Part shown: one piece after another, positions 61,364 to 64,000 of the stretch
Layout: the number at the start of each line of letters is the position of its first letter
Position numbering within the stretch: position 1 is the stretch's first letter
The notes under the pieces: model-generated
Database searches by the model: none
The model's input: the letters and a program-made list of their open reading frames with translations, nothing else
Told to the model about the DNA's origin: nothing
Made by a program: the position numbers and the translations under genes
From: Candidatus Heteroclostridium caecigallinarum
Lineage (GTDB): Bacteria > Bacillota > Clostridia > Christensenellales > CAG-314
Length of the DNA: 64,000 nucleotides
Direction of reading: 5' to 3'
Assembly: GCA_904419725.1 (NCBI GenBank)
Contig: CAJFSP010000002.1
Location: 65,305 to 129,304, forward strand

Positions 61364-62728
61364 TCATCTTTTATCCATCGGCACATACGGCCTGCGCGGA
61401 CAAACGCTTTCGTAAGCCGGGCGGATAATCTTGCCGCCGTTTACTATTTCCTCTATGCGGTGGGCGCTCCAGCCGGCGATTCTCGCCATGGCGAACAGCG
61501 GCGTGTACAGTTCGTAAGGCAAATCCAGCATGCTGTAAACAAACCCGCTGTAAAAATCCACGTTGCAGCTGACGCCCTTGTATATCTTGCGTTCTTCGGC
61601 GATGGCCCGCGGCGCAAGTTTTTCCACCAGCGAATAAAGCCCGAATTCATCATTCCTGCCCTTCGCGTCGGAAAGTTTTTTCACGAAACTTTTGAAGATG
61701 TCCGCCCTCGGGTCGGAAAGCGAATAAACCGCGTGCCCCATGCCGTAAATAAGCCCCGATTTGTCGAACGCTTCTTTACGCAGAAGTTTTTTGAGATAAC
61801 CCATTATTTCGTCTTCGTCCGACCAGTCGCTGACATGTTCTTTGATGTCGTTGAACATTTTGATGACCTTGACGTTGGCGCCGCCGTGCTTAGGCCCTTT
61901 GAGCGAGCACAGCGCCGACGCTATCGCCGAGTATGTGTCCGTCCCGGAAGAACTGACGACGTGCGTTGTAAACGTCGAGTTGTTGCCGCCGCCGTGTTCG
62001 GCGTGAAGCACCAGCGCTATGTCGAGAATGCGGGCTTCCAAATCGGTATAATTGGTGTCAGGTCTCAGCAGATACAAAATATTTTCCGCCGTCGAAAGTT
62101 CCGGCTGAGGAGCGTGTATGTACAGACTGCTGTTGCCCCTGTCATAGGCGTAGGCGTGATATCCGTACACCGAAAACAGCGGAAAAGTCGCCATAAGCGA
62201 CATACACTGCCTGACTATGTTGGCGACCGACGTGTCGTCGGGATTGTCGTCGTAAGAATACATTGTCAGCACGCATCTGGCGAGCGTGTTCATCATGTCG
62301 GCGGGAGGCGCTTTGAGAATCACGTCTTCCACGAAATTATGCGGCAGGTTGCGGTACATGCCCAGCTGTTTGCCGAACTGTTCGAGTTCCGTCTTGTTCG
62401 GCAGCTCGCCGAACAGCAGCAGATACGCCACCGATTCGAAACCGAAACGCTTGTCGTTGAAAAACCCGCGCACGATGTCCTTGACGTTGATGCCGCGGTA
62501 ATACAGTTCGCCTTCGGCCGGCACCGCTTTGCCGTCCACTATTTCTTTGGAGCGTATTTCCGATATATTTGTCAGGCCGACAAGCACGCCGGTGCCGTCA
62601 AGTTCGCGCAGACCTCGCTTAACGTCGTATTGTTTGTAAAACTCAGGCTGAACCAAAGAGCATTGGCAGCATTTTTCAGACAGTTGTTTGATGTAAGGCG
62701 TCAGTTCGGAGTAAGGATTTTTCGGCAT
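61364..62728 (-). CDS. gltA: Citrate synthase
   Basis: Condenses oxaloacetate and acetyl-CoA. 454 residues. Catalytic residues are clear: His in LVLHAEHGGGNNS, His in IYGMGHAVYSLSDPR and Asp in SCNVDFYSGFVY. The 30-40-residue N-terminal part with Cys-Cys-x-Cys is typical of the longer clostridial enzymes. The Asp and surrounding sequence fit Si-type citrate synthase. AAGGAGG is 8 bases before the ATG. The roughly 80-nt leader can pair with this ribosome binding site. Confidence 0.94.
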   Translation of the reverse strand: MPKNPYSELTPYIKQLSEKCCQCSLVQPEFYKQYDVKRGLRELDGTGVLVGLTNISEIRSKEIVDGKAVPAEGELYYRGINVKDIVRGFFNDKRFGFESVAYLLLFGELPNKTELEQFGKQLGMYRNLPHNFVEDVILKAPPADMMNTLARCVLTMYSYDDNPDDTSVANIVRQCMSLMATFPLFSVYGYHAYAYDRGNSSLYIHAPQPELSTAENILYLLRPDTNYTDLEARILDIALVLHAEHGGGNNSTFTTHVVSSSGTDTYSAIASALCSLKGPKHGGANVKVIKMFNDIKEHVSDWSDEDEIMGYLKKLLRKEAFDKSGLIYGMGHAVYSLSDPRADIFKSFVKKLSDAKGRNDEFGLYSLVEKLAPRAIAEERKIYKGVSCNVDFYSGFVYSMLDLPYELYTPLFAMARIAGWSAHRIEEIVNGGKIIRPAYESVCPRRPYVPMDKR

Positions 62729-62732
62729 GCGT

Positions 62733-62783
62733 ATACCTCCTTTTTGTAGTTTTGCCCGCCGTCGGAAAAAAGGCGGGGAGGTA
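62733..62783 (-). promoter_or_regulatory. gltA leader structure that can mask the Shine-Dalgarno
   Basis: On the minus strand TACCTCC (62777-62783) is the exact complement of GGAGGTA (62733-62739), which contains the gltA Shine-Dalgarno. Between them CCCGCC (62772-62777) pairs with GGCGGG (62754-62759). Confidence 0.5.
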
Positions 62784-62817
62784 CTATAAAATTATAAAAA
62801 TTTTCAGGTACTTGATT

Positions 62818-62846
62818 ATTATAACTTATTTGCCGAAATATTGCAA
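62818..62846 (-). promoter_or_regulatory. Promoter of gltA
   Basis: TTGCAA (62841-62846), 17 bp, TATAAT (62818-62823). Confidence 0.82.
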
Positions 62847-62864
62847 GTCGGGTTTTCACGCGCG

Positions 62865-62886
62865 AAAACGCGCCCTCACGGGCGCG
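62865..62886 (-). terminator. Terminator of the YDG/MBG protein gene
   Basis: CGCGCCC-TCAC-GGGCGCG followed on the minus strand by TTTTCGCG, 2 bases after the stop codon. Confidence 0.72.
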
Positions 62887-62888
62887 CG

Positions 62889-64000
62889 TCAGTTGTTTAT
62901 ATCCGCTTTCAGCAGCGGCAGTTTCACTTTGTAATTAGCGGCGTCTTTACCCTGTATCACGCATTTGTCGATAAGCACGGTTTTTCCTTTGCCCGCCGAG
63001 GCGTTTTCGAAACGCGCCGACACTTCGCCGACGCTGATTTCATCTCCTTCGACTACGCCCGTAAACCTGCCCAGGCTTTTGAAAGTCGCCGCCGTCCCGC
63101 CGTCAAATTGTTTGTCCGACACTTCCGCTCCGTCGAGAGTTATCTCTTTAGGCAGAATCTCTCCTTTCAGCGTCGTCCCGTCAAGGCGGTAATTTGCCGC
63201 GTCTTTTCCCGCAAGCCTCAACCCGTCAAAAGTAACCTTCTTGTTTACGCCGGCATTTTTGTCGCCGAACCTGGCAGAATCGCACACGACAGACACGTCG
63301 TCGCCACCGACCGCCCCTCGCAGCGAAAATTCCGTTTCGGGAGCGGCGTCGCTCCCGTCGTACACCTTGGTGAGATTTTCCGCCGCTATCGAGATTTCTT
63401 TCGGGGTAACGGTGAGTTTTCCGCTGACAGCCACGTCGTATTTGCCGAGCGTCAGCGCCGCCACGCCGTATTCCCCCACGGGCGATTTTTCATCGGCGTC
63501 GAAACGGGGTTCCAGCCCTTCCACGCTGTCCTGAGTATCGCCGTCCACAAAGCCGCTCACCTGAAATATAACGTCGGGATTGGCTTCGCCGTAAGTCTTT
63601 TGGGCGTTTCTCGCCGTAAGCGTGAGCAGCGGTTTTTTGACGTCGATGTCCCTGCTCACAGTCAACGTGTCCTTGCCTTCGGCTTTCACGGTAACGTTGT
63701 GGCCGCCAACCGACGAAAACCTGTGGCTGAGCGTCATGCCGTCTTTATCCGTCGGTGCGCCCCGCTTGACTTCCGTGCCGTCCACAATCCAGACGATTTC
63801 CGTTTCCTTGTCGAAATCCACCGGCTTGTCGAAACTCAGCGTCAGCCGGCTTTCGGCGCCGTATCTCGCCTCGTTCTCCACGTTTATGCTCGCGACCGCC
63901 TGTTCAAGAGGCACGGGGCGGGTGTTAAACACGTTCAGCCCTATAAGCATCAGGGCGATGGCGAAAATCACCGTCCACAGCACGACGCTTGTCAGCGTGC
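62889..64000 (-). CDS. Membrane-anchored YDG/MBG-repeat surface protein, 5' end outside window
   Basis: The frame is open to the right edge (in-frame TLTSVVLW before a possible GTG at 63983), so the start is probably missing. A hydrophobic helix VVLWTVIFAIALMLIGLNVF begins the visible part; the rest is extracytoplasmic beta-domains. After an Ig-like stretch (about 30-120), an MBG-type domain shows KTYGEANPDVIFQVSGFVDGD. Two YDG-type domains follow (LTKVYDGSD...GKDAANYRLDG and DKQFDGGT...GKDAANYKVKL). These modules are common in bacterial surface proteins. There is no C-terminal sorting signal, so anchoring is by the N-terminal helix. Confidence 0.82.
   Translation of the reverse strand, partial: TLTSVVLWTVIFAIALMLIGLNVFNTRPVPLEQAVASINVENEARYGAESRLTLSFDKPVDFDKETEIVWIVDGTEVKRGAPTDKDGMTLSHRFSSVGGHNVTVKAEGKDTLTVSRDIDVKKPLLTLTARNAQKTYGEANPDVIFQVSGFVDGDTQDSVEGLEPRFDADEKSPVGEYGVAALTLGKYDVAVSGKLTVTPKEISIAAENLTKVYDGSDAAPETEFSLRGAVGGDDVSVVCDSARFGDKNAGVNKKVTFDGLRLAGKDAANYRLDGTTLKGEILPKEITLDGAEVSDKQFDGGTAATFKSLGRFTGVVEGDEISVGEVSARFENASAGKGKTVLIDKCVIQGKDAANYKVKLPLLKADINN

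Noticed and set aside
1..64000. tRNA, rRNA, CRISPR, insertion sequence or prophage
   Set aside because: Intergenic gaps are all under about 250 bases and, on reading, show only promoters, operators and terminators; no transposase, integrase or direct-repeat array is present.

Overview
The window reads as chromosome of an anaerobic, clostridia-like Bacillota bacterium. This is inferred from near-consensus sigma-A promoters (TTGACA / TATAAT), GGAGG ribosome binding sites, the GlgC/GlgD pair, rubrerythrin, a CxxxCxxC radical SAM protein, a ferredoxin-tailed aldo/keto reductase and an Fe-S type PurF. I cannot name the species. I count 55 protein genes, 47 of them on the minus strand, packed with short gaps (none above 300 bases; the longest is about 240). 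I see no rRNA, tRNA, CRISPR array, insertion sequence, integrase or phage gene.

Layout: 1-4850 is a de novo purine operon purE-purC-purF / purN-purH, with purH running off the left edge, no purM, and a terminator hairpin between purF and purN. 4941-11876 holds a divergent GH95-like protein, two small membrane proteins, two RNA methyltransferases and an acyl-CoA synthetase. 12027-24926 is a mixed housekeeping stretch: oligoendopeptidase, MATE pump, HAD and CYTH enzymes, a DUF4914 P-loop protein, a DUF3810 membrane metalloprotein, cyclophilin, HD protein, NhaC antiporter, aldo/keto reductase, SGNH hydrolase and a DUF1836 regulator-like protein. 24957-29047 has hisS coupled to a P-type ATPase.

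29192-43833 is a nine-gene glycogen and maltodextrin operon (pgcA, pgi, malQ, glgB, glgC, glgD, glgA, glgP, GH13). Together these lead from glucose phosphates to ADP-glucose, elongation, branching, phosphorolysis and debranching or transfer. 43994-47732 carries a NUDIX hydrolase, rubrerythrin and a metY-metA pair. In that pair MetA bears the acetyl-type Glu111, which matches the O-acetylhomoserine sulfhydrylase beside it. 47877-51215 is an MMPL exporter with a divergent TetR regulator and a dyad operator. 51307-64000 has an FGGY kinase, a DUF4438 protein, an amino-acid ABC importer with a striking repeat array upstream, a chromate-transporter pair, a radical SAM/amidohydrolase pair, upp, citrate synthase with a structured leader, and an edge-truncated YDG/MBG-domain protein.

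The most unusual signals are: three genes whose -10 box lies only 6-7 nt before an ATG with no Shine-Dalgarno (probable leaderless mRNAs); the DUF4914 protein with PEP-carboxykinase-like motifs; the alternating TGCATAAA array before the ABC operon; a Shine-Dalgarno-sequestering leader before gltA; and a 13-base motif shared by the -35 regions of two distant promoters.
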